64,000 nt of DNA. It comes from Amblyomma americanum (taxonomy: Eukaryota; Arthropoda; Arachnida; Ixodida; Ixodidae). The stretch lies in the NCBI RefSeq assembly GCF_052857255.1, contig NC_135500.1, positions 100,215,394-100,279,393 of the forward strand. The letters run 5' to 3'. The number at the start of each line of letters is the position of its first letter. Position 1 is the first letter of the stretch. The translations under genes were made by a program, and so were the position numbers. Under the pieces are notes generated by a model, which saw only the letters and a program-made list of their open reading frames with translations, was not told the origin of the DNA and made no database searches. Below are positions 1 through 11,537 of the stretch, in pieces.

Positions 1-76
1 AGAAAAATGAAACATTTTTTAGTTGTAAGCAGCATTAGCTTTGTGCTGTTCATAATTCTTATTTTTTGTACTTCAG

Positions 77-162
77 GACAATTTATTATATTGAAGTGCG
101 CGAAGACAAACGGAAAGTCCTCCTTTGTTGGACCGGTCCTCAAGAGCTCATTTCCTTGCTCT
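77..162 (+). CDS. MAM/LDLa gene, exon: MAM 1, middle strand
   Basis: Internal exon of a MALRD1-like MAM/LDL-receptor class A gene; the window opens inside the gene. It follows a pyrimidine-rich acceptor ending 'tacttcag' and ends at donor 'gtaagt' (163). It starts with the last two bases of a codon and ends in phase 0. The peptide reads GQFIILK...VGPVLKSSFPCS, matching the MAM pattern 'G.fi.v......a.L.SP.....C', with a family Cys near the end. The next exon begins in phase 0 with the strand that normally follows this Cys. MAM domains are extracellular adhesion modules of about 160 residues. Earlier exons, including the signal peptide, lie upstream of the window. Confidence 0.7.
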
Positions 163-865
163 GTAAGTATCAACATGCCAGAATTACATGATCAAAACTC
201 AAGCCTTAACTGCATGTTTCCTTTCGTGCAAAACCTAATTGCTAAACTGTCCTCATCGATATGGTTTCTACTGCGTCAGTCACTAAGAAGCTACCTTCAC
301 AACAGAGCGTGGCAGAAGTGAGCGGAAGCATTCAGTAACGAAATTCGGTTTCCTCATGAGCAGTTTTTTCAACTTCAAGGTGTATTTTTCTGGTCATCGC
401 ATAAAACCCATATTATCTTCCCTTAATCGTCTGATTTTGCGATGGTACTGCTTTGAAACAGATAAAGTAGAAAGACGGATCATCCACAAAATTGGAGAGT
501 AATGCGCAATTTAGTGACAGCACAAGCGCAACTGTAATATTTCTAGGTTTACTATCGGAAACGCTTTTCAGCGTTGAGTAGCAAGGCAATCCTGATGCCG
601 TTGGTTAGTTTCGAAACCAGAAACTGTGCCCTGCAGAGCAACATTAAGCAAATACCCGGAGATCCTTGAAACACCTTCGTGGCGACATCGGCTTTCATTC
701 GCCTTCGACGCATCCTTGCTACGGCTTGCGTAGCACGGGGATATGGGCTGACGCTCAAGCCGCCTTGCGTTAGGTTCGGCGGCTAGCACTGCAGGGTATA
801 TAAGCCATGTCGTAATAAGTGGCGGTAACCAGCAGCCCCGTTGCCTTTGACTATTTGCTATGCAG
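163..865 (+). other. intron
   Basis: Intron between the first two MAM 1 exons. I see no transposon protein, SINE or second exon in it. Short open frames on the minus strand (552-870) have no recognisable domain. Confidence 0.6.
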
Positions 866-1033
866 ATCACTTTTTTCTACACAATGCATGGAAGCAGCGA
901 GCCTGAGCTCACGCTTAATGTGCGCACCACTGTAGACGGTCCGTGGATTGCCGTGTGGAAGCAAACAGGCCAGACAGAGTTCGTGAACTTCCAGCCTGTC
1001 ACCGTAAATTTAAACACAAGCTCTCCCTTCCAG
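866..1033 (+). CDS. MAM/LDLa gene, exon: MAM 1, core strands
   Basis: Begins after acceptor 'ctatttgctatgcag' and ends 'ttccag' before donor 'gtaaga' (1034). It is exactly 56 codons, phase 0 on both sides. It starts ITFFYTMHGSSEPELTLNV, the MAM signature 'l.F.Y.M.G....L.V', and continues with DGPWIAVWKQ and VTVNLNTSSPFQ, the usual 'lW..........v.l.....F.' run. Joined to 77-162 it gives ...FPCS/ITFFYT, which is what the family expects. This is the best-looking exon of MAM 1. Confidence 0.85.
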
Positions 1034-3664
1034 GTAAGATCGTACTTTGTACACATAATCTTTCACTGCCACTATACGTATAAATTCTATGCGCAAGGAC
1101 AGGGTTTGAGGCATCAGCAATGTAAATGTGTCTATGCGTTTTTAGGCGATTCTATATGGAGCTTATCTAAATATCGGCAGAGGATCCAAGGAAATTAAGT
1201 CTTCGTTTCTCTCTCACCGGAAAAAAAAAATTCATCTGTCAATATTCTATACAACTTGGCACTTGTGCTTTTGCAAGAAGTGAAACACAGCAATGAAACA
1301 CAACTCTCGAATCGGTTCATTCTTTCAAACTACTCACGATACTCTTGCACATCTACCTTAAAGTTTCAACTACAACTTCCTTCTCTTGTTTCCAGGCGCC
1401 AAATTTTACGTCTCTGCCTTTATCACAAGTTTTTCATTGTTCACCCCGCGGCAGCCAGCTCATTCTACCGGTACGCTGAAGATTTCTCATAGGCCATGCT
1501 AACAACATCACCCCGCACCATGCCCGCACTACAACATTCGAAAAGTCACTTTTTGTGCACACAGCTCACGACTGGATTAATATTCCCAGCGACCAAGCGC
1601 TAATTCCTGATTCTGCTCGTTTCAAGACGGCCATCGAGGAAGCCATGTCGTCTTCATGATTGTCACGCAACAGTCATTGTTAACCGCCGTTCATGCTCCC
1701 ACCTCTTATGTAATGTCCGGCCTTGATACCCTTGAGGTTGAAAAAAAATAATAATGACGTACTGCGAGGGTAAAAGTCGCTTCTTCTTCGGTAGTACAAT
1801 CGCAATTTAACTTTACCCACTCCTCAAGTTGCGAGCCACCAGAAAAAAGCTATGGGCAATTCCTACAGTCTTCTCGTGCGCGTTACGCGTGCGACACTGG
1901 AAAGCACGGTTACGGGTGAAGTCATTGCATTGCTGGCTTTAGCATGAACGACACTGTAACTCGAGACGAAGCTGGATAGCTGCGCCATCACGACCCCGTC
2001 GGCGCAGCGAGCGTCAGTGGGGTGCCCTTGCAATAAGAAAAATTGTACGTGCCCCGATGGGGTGCGACAACAGCTGGCTGAAAAGGGTTGCTCTTTAATT
2101 TTCTCTGCCCACCGAAATGGCCGACTCGCGAAGCACCCTCTTTTCGTCTCGTGTAGCCTACGCCAGCAGATCGGGAGCAACAACTATAAGTTTCGATGTA
2201 TACTCTCTGCGTCCGTGTCGCCAGCTGTAGACACCTTCGGCAAAATCTCTGATCACCAACTAGAGGACCCAAAGAGGTGCCTTGTTTTGTGCAGACAGAC
2301 TAGTAGGCGTCCACAAACACAACTCTGAAGGGTTTACAGAAAAACTTATGTAAAGGCATCAACATATTCTAAAGCTATCGCACTTGCATCACAGATTGTA
2401 ATTAGCTGCTCCTGTGAATTTTTTGTCTCCTCATTTCAGCTTTCGTGTATTTACCATAGTCTTCCCTTCAAATGGACACTTCTTGCTTTCTGCCTCTTTC
2501 TAAGCGGTGTTAAAGTTTTAGGACACTGCAATAATCGTCTCTTGGCTGGTCTTCAATATTAGACACAGGAAATATGGGTTCGAACTTTGGGGCTGCCAGT
2601 TACCCTCGAAGGAATGCGATTGTAATGATGCTTGGTTCCTGGCTCTTTCACGATAGAAACGTTCGCGTATGCAGACAAGTAATGCGCTTTTATCTCAATT
2701 GCCTATGGGTTTGGGCTAGTTGGTAATTGGCGTCAACATAAAGAATGGAAATAATCAAGGACAGAGCAAGAGAGCATAAGAGGCCCACAAGCAGTTCCCC
2801 TTATCTTTTGTTTTCTTCTCTCCTTGTATCTTTGCATGTTTAATGCTAATCACTGCCAAATTTTTCGCAAAGAAACCGCACTCGGAACAAGCTTGAGCAC
2901 TCATTACCTGCGGTAATTCTTAGCGCGGTATGCTGAAACAGTTTAGCCTGTAGAGAGCTCCAGCTTTTTTTTTTATGGAACGGCAGTGTGAAAACAAATG
3001 AAGTCATGCCGTTGTGCGCACAGGATGGTTTTGAGTTCATGGAAGAGTTTGGTATACTAAGCGAACCGGGAATGAAGTTGGTTTCAGCACTAGCAGAGCA
3101 ATTATGGGAAGCCAAGAAATCCAGCAGGCAATGCATCTGGCTTGCCTAAATATAATTTCCGTCCCAAACCGTGCTGTTGCTTTTTCCTCCTCAACGCAGC
3201 CTAAGAAGAAACAAAATTAAATGTACAAACGGTTCCGACTTCGAGTAAAATGGGTACATTTTCTTACAAAGAAATATGCTCTCGTATGAAACCGAGGCTG
3301 CTCGAAGTAAAGCCGGGAAAACCCTTCGCACCGTGTGTGACACCTGTACACTCGTGAGTAAAAAAGGTTAGGCCAATGACGTTACCGGAGCAGTGAAAAT
3401 CGCACCGTGCGGCTGGCGCGACGCCATGCTTTGTGAACACACTAAATCTTTTGTTATCGGTCTGTTCGAAATCTAAGCCTCAAGTGTCGATAACTGCTGC
3501 CGCGGTGGCGAGTCACTAGTGCTAATCCTTTTCACTCGCGACTCTACGTTAGGGTGATTACAGCAGGCACCGTGGGAATACATCCGCGTGAGGGGAGGAG
3601 CGAACCACATGCATCTGTGCAAATATAGTGCGTTTAGCGATTGTCATTTTTGTTTCATTCCAAG
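1034..3664 (+). other. intron with a LINE 3' end
   Basis: Long intron. The only assigned content is the LINE fragment at about 1380-1765. The rest (1770-3664) has no protein I recognise; the open frames near 1863-2328 and 2846-3136 have no domain signature. Confidence 0.55.
1380..1765 (+). mobile_element. CR1/Jockey-type LINE, 3' end of reverse transcriptase
   Basis: Degraded C-terminal end of a non-LTR retrotransposon. Around 1393 the translation reads SRRQILRLCLYHKFF, the 'L..RR...rLcl.hK' motif that follows the reverse transcriptase thumb. At about 1537-1659 it reads SLFVHTAHDWINIPSDQAL...RFKTAIEEAM followed by a stop, matching the common LINE ending 'sFf.rt..dWN.LP......l..Fk..l'. The two parts are in different frames, so there are indels. 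A short A-rich tail 'aaaaaaaataataat' follows at 1741-1755. Only the last few hundred bases are present, as expected for a 5'-truncated copy. The clade assignment is tentative. Confidence 0.6.
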
Positions 3665-3761
3665 GTTTCCTTCACGGGGAAGCACACCAAGCCTTTGTAT
3701 TATGGGTACATAGCTATCGACGACATATCTTTCACAGAGGCGTGTGAAGCTTCAAGCGAAG
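3665..3761 (+). CDS. MAM/LDLa gene, exon: end of MAM 1
   Basis: Acceptor 'tttgtttcattccaag', donor 'gtaagt' at 3762. Phase 0 in, phase 1 out. The peptide VSFTGKHTK...YGYIAIDDISFTEAC is the canonical MAM C-terminus 'v.f.g.......IAiDDI.f..C', with the closing Cys. It joins cleanly to the previous exon (...SSPFQ/VSFTG). The terminal phase-1 G completes an Ala codon with the LDLa exon at 9908, giving a short linker (ASSE-A-LPRAPLRTTHAIT) between domains. Confidence 0.85.
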
Positions 3762-5744
3762 GTAAGTCCTCTCTTGAAGATGAATATAAACACTGTGCGA
3801 TATTCCGCAAGCTTCCGGTCCAGATATTCTTGAGGCCAGGTGTAGCGGCAACTTTTTAAATAAATCAAAGGAAGTGAAGAACTTGAATACAGACTGGGAT
3901 GCATGGTTAATTCCTGGGCATATTTTTCTTGGTCCAAGAGCAGCAACGAGTCGCTCTTTTAATAAAAAAAAACATCTAGGCCATACATGCAGAAAGTCCA
4001 TCCTTAAAATGGTATTTAATCGGTTAGACTCAACGCACCGCACTTGAAATACGTTTTTCTAAAAGGCGTGGGCCGCCACTATTAGCACACTCCAGTTCGC
4101 GACGATGAAACATATGTTTTTACTTGCAGGATAACAATGGTGTGTATGATAGCACTGCTGATGGCACTGTGAACCAAAAGAACACTTTTATTGTTTTTTC
4201 CTCTTTCTTCAGGTGTTCTTTTTTATAGTAGCGTTGATAAGTGGAATATTATTAAACCTCGAACGTCAGAGTCAATTTTTTATTTGACATGGTGAAAGAT
4301 ACGTCCTCACGTTTTGTTGCTTTGCGTAGGGCCAAGCCAATTTCACTATTTTTGGCGCCTTCATGAATTTAGCTGTCAGCAATCCTTTTCGTCATCCGTC
4401 ATTACCCCTCACTGTATTTCACTACGCGTCAGAAATAGGTAAATTTATTGAAACGTGGGCAAAGAGGTCGTCTAGAAAAATTGATATCTGGCATGCACTG
4501 GGGAAGGGGAGGAGGTGAAGAAAGAGGGTCGTCATGGGTGACGATGTAGTAAGAAGAGAGATGAGAGTCTGTGCATATACATTTGATGACAGCACAACCG
4601 CGAGTAGCGGCTCATGTCACTCAAAATACGTGAAAACACCCGCATGTTTTCATCTCGAAGGCGCTCACCCTTTCAATAACTATAATCTCTGGTGTACGTT
4701 ACTTCCAGCATAATTTTTTTATCCCCAGCAAGACTTAAAAGTCTTTACATTTCCGTGGTGAATGTCTGCACCAGAATACAGTTGGCAACGCCCCAAATTG
4801 TTTTTGCCTGGCTATTTAATACAAAGACTAATCAATAGAAACTTCAACACGGGTACGGCATTGTCTGAAAAAAGCAGTCCTGCTGTTATCTGTTTGTCTT
4901 TAAAGCACTTTATGTATTTATTAAGGCAAGCGATAAACTGTTGGTCAATATTTAAGCTTCCTCCTGAAGCGGGACACACATATGTTTGCACCTACAGCGC
5001 TGAAAGCTCCACCGGAATCGTGGCCGGCGCACATGTCGAACCAATATGCAATTAAAGGCGATGTTTAGTTTATCGAATAATTGCTGCCAGTTTAGTACAA
5101 GCATCCCTTCTGTTTGGCAAGAACATGGTAATTAGTCAATATTTTAAGATTATGCATATTTTGGGTAGACATACAAACCAAGTAAAATGTATGCTGAAAC
5201 AAATGAGATCATAAGGCAAGTTGCTCCCTTTTTATATATGGTAGTGTGTATTGCGGAAGGAAATTAACTGAATACTTATTTAAATAAGAGATAATTGAAA
5301 AGAAGTGGAACGAAAGACAGTCATATGCCGCCTATGGTAGCCAATCCGACGACCACTGTGTTGCCTTTGTGGTGGTTACTGCACGCAGGTAACCGGAGGC
5401 GAATTGCAGAGTTCATGACTATGGCTCCCACCTTCAGCATGTGGGTGTCTTCTCCTTTACTTTCTGTGAACTCTTAATTGATATAAAATGTTAATAAAAT
5501 AATTCACGCTTAGGCAACATCACAAAAAAATTACCTTTCTCCTAGTTCTTGTAGTCTCTTTAAACTGCGGGCTTTTTTTTGCTTAATTCTTTGTCGTCGA
5601 TAATGAGAGCGGTCTACCCGCCCCGGTGGTTGTTCGCATCCCAAGAAAAATGGAACTGTCAAGGAAAACGCGGCCATACTTTAAATTTGTCTGCAGTATA
5701 CACTGTGGCCCACATTAAAAAATGGTTATAGTTGTGTCTTTTAA

Positions 5745-7640
5745 TAGGTTAGAGACCGCCGGAGTGCCAAGAGCCGATTGGTTAGTACACACTGCTCAAA
5801 TCAGTGAGCCCAAGGCGTTAGGCTCACTTAGTAAACGAACTGACATTGTCATTAAGCCCGCCAACAAAGGTGGAGGTATAGTTATTTGAGACAAATATGA
5901 CTACATTCAGCAGGGCAACCGCTAGCTCAACAACACAAAATTCTATATGAAACTCAAATCAGACCACAGCACTGAGCACAAGAACATCATTGCAAAAACT
6001 ATCAATAAATTAAGCGATGAAGGGGAATTGCCACCGCGAGTAAGTAGGGCGCTGACGGCAAGGAATACTTCTGCGGGGCGATTCTACATGCTCACAAAAA
6101 TACACAAAGATAATCTTCCAGGGCGATCTATTGTTTCTGGTATTGGCCCCCTCACAGAACCGGTCTCAGATTACATCGATTCTGTCATCCAAAATATACC
6201 ACCGATGCACCCATGTTACATACGTGCCACTAATCATTTCCTGAAAGAAATATCCAATGCCACCTTCCCTCAAGGCGCTTTTCTAGTTGCTCTGGACGTG
6301 GTATCATTTTACACTAACATCGAACATGACGACGGAATTCAGGCCATAGTCGGAGCATATAAAGAATACAAAATTCTAGACTCCCTTAGTCCAAGCGTCA
6401 TCGAGATTTGCCAATTTTTTCCTCAAACTTAACACTTTTGAATTAAACAACTGATATTATCTTCAAACAAGCGGTACAGGTTATGGGCTTTGTACAAAAA
6501 TGGCGTCAAATTACGCCAACTTATTTATGAACAAAAATTGAATCGGACTTTCTCTCCTCATATCCAAACAAACCAGCTTTTTATAAACGCTTTCCGGATG
6601 ACATATTCATAATTTGGACAGAAACCGAGGACAAACTCATCCAGTTTATCACCTCATTCAAAACATACATCAAAATATCTCTTTCACACAGACTTACCGA
6701 ACCAATAAAATTAACTTCCTGGATGCTTTGACTCGAGCTGAAGAAAGCACATTAAACACTAGCGTATATAAAAAGCCCACAGACACACATAACTACCTTA
6801 ATTTCAACAGTTGCCACCCACACCACTCCAAAAACTTCAATCCCATACTCACAGATCATCAGATACCTGCGGGACATTCTAAAGAAACAACATTACCCGC
6901 CCTTTCTAATTAACAAAAAAGGGCGGACAAAACTAATCATAATCACGTCTCTGAAGAATCCCGGTCAACATCCCAGCGCTGTAATTTCATACTAACCTTC
7001 ACAAACAACCTCCTAACATTAACAAATTCCTAAAAAAAACACATCCATATCATAGATCAGAGTGACCGGCTTTCAAAAATTTCTCAATGGTCCCCCCGGT
7101 AACATACAGAAGACCAAAACTATGTTGTTCATTCAAGAGTCAATAAATCGAGGGCTGTTGGTTGCACACCATGCGTAGAAAACCGTTGCCAGGTTTGCAA
7201 ACACATGCAAACCACAGCACTGGCTCTAAGCAGCCAGTCAAATTTCAAACACTCTATCCGGGAAGATATCAATCGCGATTCCAACACAATTGTTTACATG
7301 CTGGAGTGTGCCAACTGCCGGATGCAATACATAGGCCAAACAGAGAATTTCTTCCGATTCAGGTTTAACAATCACCGCGTACATGTCCAATCGCTCCTCA
7401 ACCTCCCTCTTTCGAAACGCCTCCGCGAGAAAGGCCACGTGTTGGATAAACTTAAAATATTATTAAATCGTGACTTCGAAAACACTCATGAGGGCGAACG
7501 ACGAGAATCATATTTAATTTTTAAATTTAACACGGTACAAAGGGGCATTAACGGAAGCCTTGGCGCCCTCAGCTCTCTTCCGAAGTCAGGGACCTACGAA
7601 AATACACAAAGCGTCACTGACAGCGTCATTTGAGGTCATA
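5745..7640 (+). mobile_element. Penelope-like retroelement, decayed (reverse transcriptase + GIY-YIG)
   Basis: Same strand as the host gene, inside an intron. A reverse transcriptase N-terminal part is seen at about 5850-6432: DIVIKPANKGGGIVI (family form 'VIkPADKGGaIVI', then a stop), FYMLTKIHK, GRSIVSGIGPLTEPVSDYID and LVALDVVSFYTNIEHDDG. A GIY-YIG endonuclease segment follows at about 7280-7370: TIVYMLECANCRMQYIGQTENF and FRFNNHR, on the reading frame 7205-7633. The catalytic YxDD part between them is broken by frameshifts and stops. RT followed by a C-terminal GIY-YIG nuclease is diagnostic of Penelope-like elements. The copy is clearly non-functional. Confidence 0.85.
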
Positions 7641-8221
7641 CTCCTTTTTGCATGCAACATTTGGGTAGAAAATCCCACCCTCTGTTTGGAACATATTATG
7701 GTGTCCCAAGGCCAGATAGCCTCTTTTGTTCTGTCTGACTCTTTTTTCTTCTCATTTCCTCTTTCTGGCTACTCTCTATGCCGACGTCTGCTACACTGGC
7801 AATATTCCTTGGGATACCTCTCCTCCACCCCGTTTTGTTTTAGTTTTTCCGCGCATATTCCAGCCTCAGTGGTTTAGCCAGGGGCGGATTCATTATTGGC
7901 AAATCCAAAGAAAAAAGGACTACTTTCAGTTTTCTACCTTTTTTTTCGGCTTCTTCTGCTGTTGACTGAATATTAGTTTCCCCTCTGCACTCGCGGCCGG
8001 CAGAAGGGACAAGTTCCCGCATATTTTCCACGAAGGTACCTGCACGGTCGCGCACGCTGTCGCCCATCTCAGCTTAGCTCGACATGCCTGTCAGTAAGCA
8101 AGCATGGGGTGCCTGACAAAGCAGAGATCGCACATGGATATTGTATTTCCCTACTCCTCACTCGTTCTGCACGCTCTCTATTTGTTTCGTGTGGGTCCCA
8201 GTCTCCCTTTTTCCTCCTCTT

Positions 8222-8960
8222 CATCATCATCAGCCTGACTACATCCACTGCAGGGCAAAGGCCTCTCCCACGTCTCTCCAATTAACCCTGTCTTTTGCGA
8301 GCTGCGCCCACTCTATACCTTCAAACTTCTTAATCTCATCCGCCCACCTAACTTTCTGCCGCCCCATGCTGCGCTTGCCTTCTATTTGAATCCACTTCGT
8401 GGTCCTTAAGGAGCAGTGGCTATTTTGCCTTCGCATTACAGGCCCTCCTTAAGCCCATTTCTTCCTCTTGATTTCGACTAGGATATCATTAATCAGCGTT
8501 TGTTCCCTCACCCACTCCGCCCGCTTCCGGTCTCTTAACGTTACATCTATCATTTTTCTTTCCATGGCTCGCTACGTTGTCCTTTCCTTAAGCTGAAGCC
8601 TTTTCGTTAGCCTCCACGTTTCTGCTCCGTAGGTGAGTGCAGGTAATATACAGCTGTTGTACACTTTTCTCTTGAGCAATATTGGTAAACTGCCATTCGT
8701 GAAATGAGGGTACCTGCCATATGTGCTCCACCCCATTCTTATCCTTCTAGTTATTTCCCTCTCATGATCTGGATAAGCTGTCACCACCTGCCCTAAGTAG
8801 ACGTATTCTTTTACTACTTCTAGCATCTCGCTGTCAATTGTGAACTACTGCTCTCTTGCTAGACTGTTGAACATTACTTAGGCCTTCTGCATGTTAATTT
8901 TTATACCCACCGCTAAGCTCTGCCTGTCTAACCCATTGATCATAATTTGCAGTTACCCTA
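8222..8960 (-). mobile_element. LINE 3' end (reverse transcriptase C-terminal region)
   Basis: On the minus strand, reading down from about 8960: KINMQKA, then EYVYLGQVVTAYPDHEREITR, KRKVYNSCILPALTYGAETW, LTKRLQLK, AMERKMIDVTLRDRKRAEW, IEGKRSMGRQKVRWADEIKK and WRDVGEAFALQW. This series is typical of the region after the reverse transcriptase palm in arthropod non-LTR elements ('EYVYLG...EI.RRI...LK.kVfn.cILP.LTYGaETW'). Several stops and frameshifts interrupt it. The 5' part is missing. The family is probably RTE-like, but this cannot be fixed from the sequence alone. Confidence 0.8.
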
Positions 8961-9907
8961 TCCTATCTATGCTTTATATTTTTTTACTTATGAGTACTTA
9001 TTCCTGTGCAAACGGGCCCCTGTAGGGAGGTGGCAGTTCAATCAATGATTGGTCGCGAGATGTTCCGCGGGAAGAGCAAACTGGGTCTTATCTGCCCCAC
9101 TGCTGGCGGCACCTGCGACCACAGGGCAGTAGCGCATCGCTTAACCATGGAATCACTGCGGCAGGAATGGTATGACTCCTGATGATCGATTAATCTAAAG
9201 TAGAGAATGACCAACTCCGGATACACCAGCATTAACGCATTATGGCTATTCGAGCAACTTCCATCCGTGAACAATGGATCCAAACACAGGTACCGAAGTG
9301 CTAGCGCACACAGCTCGCATTTGGCCTAACTACATAAACCGACCGCCAATTTTTTTTTTCGTGTCTAAGAGAGTGAGATGTATGCGGAGAAAATGAAGTC
9401 GAGGGCAGCAGACACAGGGGTGATCAAATGAGGTTAGACAGTCTGCGGTGGTGTGGCTGCCATGGCTGCTGCTTGAGGGAAGAGAAATTGCAGGTCACTG
9501 GTCGAGTTCCTAACCGGCGGATGCTTTAAAATCCCACTCCACGTGAATGCTTCCTTGCTGACGAATTCTTTGTCATGGCATGGATCTTGCCTGACTGCGC
9601 CTAAAGAAATTTACTGCGTGGAGCATGTCCTTATCTACTGTCAAATTGTTGCTTTGCTACTTTGCTTTTGTTTTATTGGTGTACCTTTTAATCCTGCTGT
9701 TAACCGCCTCTTGTTTATGTGAAATAAAATAATGCGCTGAATTTTGTCACCTCGGTTTGTCAGTGTAAAATACATTAGATTAGAAATTAGAGACCGCTTG
9801 GGTAGCAGTTCGTGTCGTCGCGTGTTAATCCCTGCTTTGCAGTTGTTGCGTTCTTGTTACTGAGGCTGCTTTTGTTTTCCTTGTTTCGGCTGGCGTGGTC
9901 ACCTTAG

Positions 9908-10057
9908 CCCTGCCCAGAGCCCCGCTTCGCACCACGCACGCGATTACTTGCAAGGACAATGAATTCAACTGTGCCGGCAGCAGCGAATGCATTGCCCACG
10001 ATAAGGTGTGCGACTTCAACAAACACTGTGCCAACGGTGCCGACGAAGCCCAGTGCG
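9908..10057 (+). CDS. MAM/LDLa gene, exon: LDL-receptor class A domain
   Basis: Contains a complete LDLa module at 9949-10056 with six cysteines in order: CKDNEFNC, C in SSECIAH, KVCDF, KHC, and NGADEAQC. The calcium-binding end keeps CD...C.NGADE...C, although the usual DC just before the acidic motif is HC here. Donor 'gtgagt' lies at 10058 and the exit phase is 1. I chose the acceptor 'gtggtcaccttag' (ends 9907) over 'cctgcccag' 10 bases downstream because only the former keeps the phase from 3761. In family members LDLa modules bind ligands in a calcium-dependent way and alternate with MAM domains, as here. Confidence 0.85.
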
Positions 10058-10505
10058 GTGAGTGAAAATGGCCACAGAATGAAATTTCACACCACAAAAA
10101 GGGATGGTTTTACAGATCGATGTCCGCAACATAGCGGTCTGTTGTGTAAGGGGAATTTTGGGAAAAAAAGTAGCAGGAAATAACGCAGTCACCATCTAAA
10201 GTACGCTTTCTCAAGGAGCATCACTTAGCGTTTGTGGCCCCACCGTTATTCTGCCTTGTACTATTGCGAGTAAAAGTAAGATACCCCCGTGTTCCGAACC
10301 TTGCCGCTCTGCACGAGGGTGCCACCTGACGAAACAATCCTATTGTCGAGCCGGGCCCAGAGCGCTGGTATCAGCAACAAGAGGGCTTTTACAATCTGTG
10401 AGCAACCCTAGTGTGCTCTATGCCTCTGCTTCAATGCATTTCATGCTGACTTCTCCTCTTAACATGGTAGACACTTTTCTCAAAAGGATTTTTTTGTTTC
10501 ATCAG

Positions 10506-10679
10506 GCTCCTGCGAGTTTACTGTGGATTTGTGCGGACTTACAAACGAAGATCCAAGTTCCCGCTTTGGATGGACACGGACAGTCAAACAGGAATGGCGG
10601 AAGAATCAGCCGTTCAGAACCACTGAAAGTCACTTGAGTGATGTGGAAGCCTACGCGGAATTTGTGCTGCTGCACCCAA
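10506..10679 (+). CDS. MAM/LDLa gene, exon: start of MAM 2
   Basis: Acceptor 'tttgtttcatcag', donor 'gtgagg' at 10680. Phase 1 in and out. The peptide begins GSCEFTVDLCGLTNED, matching the MAM opening 'C.FE.dlCgw.n', then FGWTRTVKQEW ('DW.r'), and later EAYAEFVLLHPSE, the 'G.yl.v' strand. It joins the LDLa exon with only one residue between them (...AQC-G-SCEF), so LDLa and MAM 2 are directly adjacent. Confidence 0.85.
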
Positions 10680-10775
10680 GTGAGGTCTATTTAAACAATC
10701 TGGAAGCACAGAAGCACTAAAATAATTCATGATTAGAAATGGGGCTACTGCCAATTTGTTCGCAACTTGTATATG

Positions 10776-11537
10776 CAGGGTGTTTCACGTAACTTGAGCC
10801 CAGGAACGAAAGAAAGCGGGAAGTTATAAATCGATGAAACCAAGAAGATAATGTTTACCTTCTTGTGGCGCTCCTGAGAACATTTTTTATTCTGCATGAT
10901 TAGTTAATCAATTAATATGAAACGATTATTATTGACTTTAAGGTTCAGTGGGTTTAAGTTGAACAGGGGGTTCAGAAACAACTGATTGAAGTTTTTGTGC
11001 TGATATACCTCCTCCGTGCTCCCTTTTTAAAGCATATAAGGAAAGCTCGCTAAACATAAAAAAGAAAAACAAACATGAATTTGCTCACGCGCTTCCATAT
11101 TAATGCGTTCTCAACCTTGTTTTCAACAAATGAACAAATTTCGAGATAGTAACGCGGCATGCTTCCTTCATTCAGACCGTGTTTGTCAGCGCTGAAACAT
11201 GATATTGCAAAAGCGGAGTTGCATTTTTTTTACATTACGTGGGCTGCCTTTAAACTGAAAGAAAGGACCAAGTAAGAGATACGTGACTACAAAGAACTGG
11301 AACGGTGTTTTTTAAACCTCTTTAAAATTTGATGAACCGCCCTTCACGCTTAAGTGAAACTAAAAAATGGGCTTTTAAACCACTCTTCAGCACCGCTAAA
11401 ATTAGCTAAATAAATAATTAGGCACAATTTAACAAATATTCTGAGCAGTCCCATACGAAGGCAAACATTATGTTGATTCAATAAGCTGCGATTCACTGCT
11501 TTTTTTAAACCCTTGTCGTAAGCTGCGTGAAACACCG
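10776..11537. mobile_element. terminal-inverted-repeat element (non-autonomous, MITE-like)
   Basis: The left end reads 'cagggtgtttcacgtaactt' and the right end, reverse-complemented, reads 'cggtgtttcacgcagctt'. Over the outer part the ends share GGTGTTTCACG. Both ends are flanked by 'tatg' (10772-10775 and 11538-11541), a possible 4-base target duplication. The roughly 760 bp inside is AT-rich and encodes no transposase. Class II non-autonomous elements have this form. The duplication is short, so chance is not excluded. Confidence 0.5.

Larger units (their letters stand above)
3762..9907 (+). other. intron with Penelope-like element and LINE
   Basis: Holds a Penelope-like element (about 5745-7640, +) and a LINE end (about 8222-8960, -). 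In 3762-5740, 7640-8220 and 8960-9907 I see no recognisable coding or repeat signature. Confidence 0.55.

Noticed and set aside
4741..5055. Open frame at 4762-5055 as a host exon
   Set aside because: No splice consensus, no domain motif and ordinary intron composition.
9908..9918. Alternative LDLa exon start after 'cctgcccag'
   Set aside because: It would put the exon in the wrong phase relative to 3761; the upstream acceptor 'caccttag' keeps the frame.
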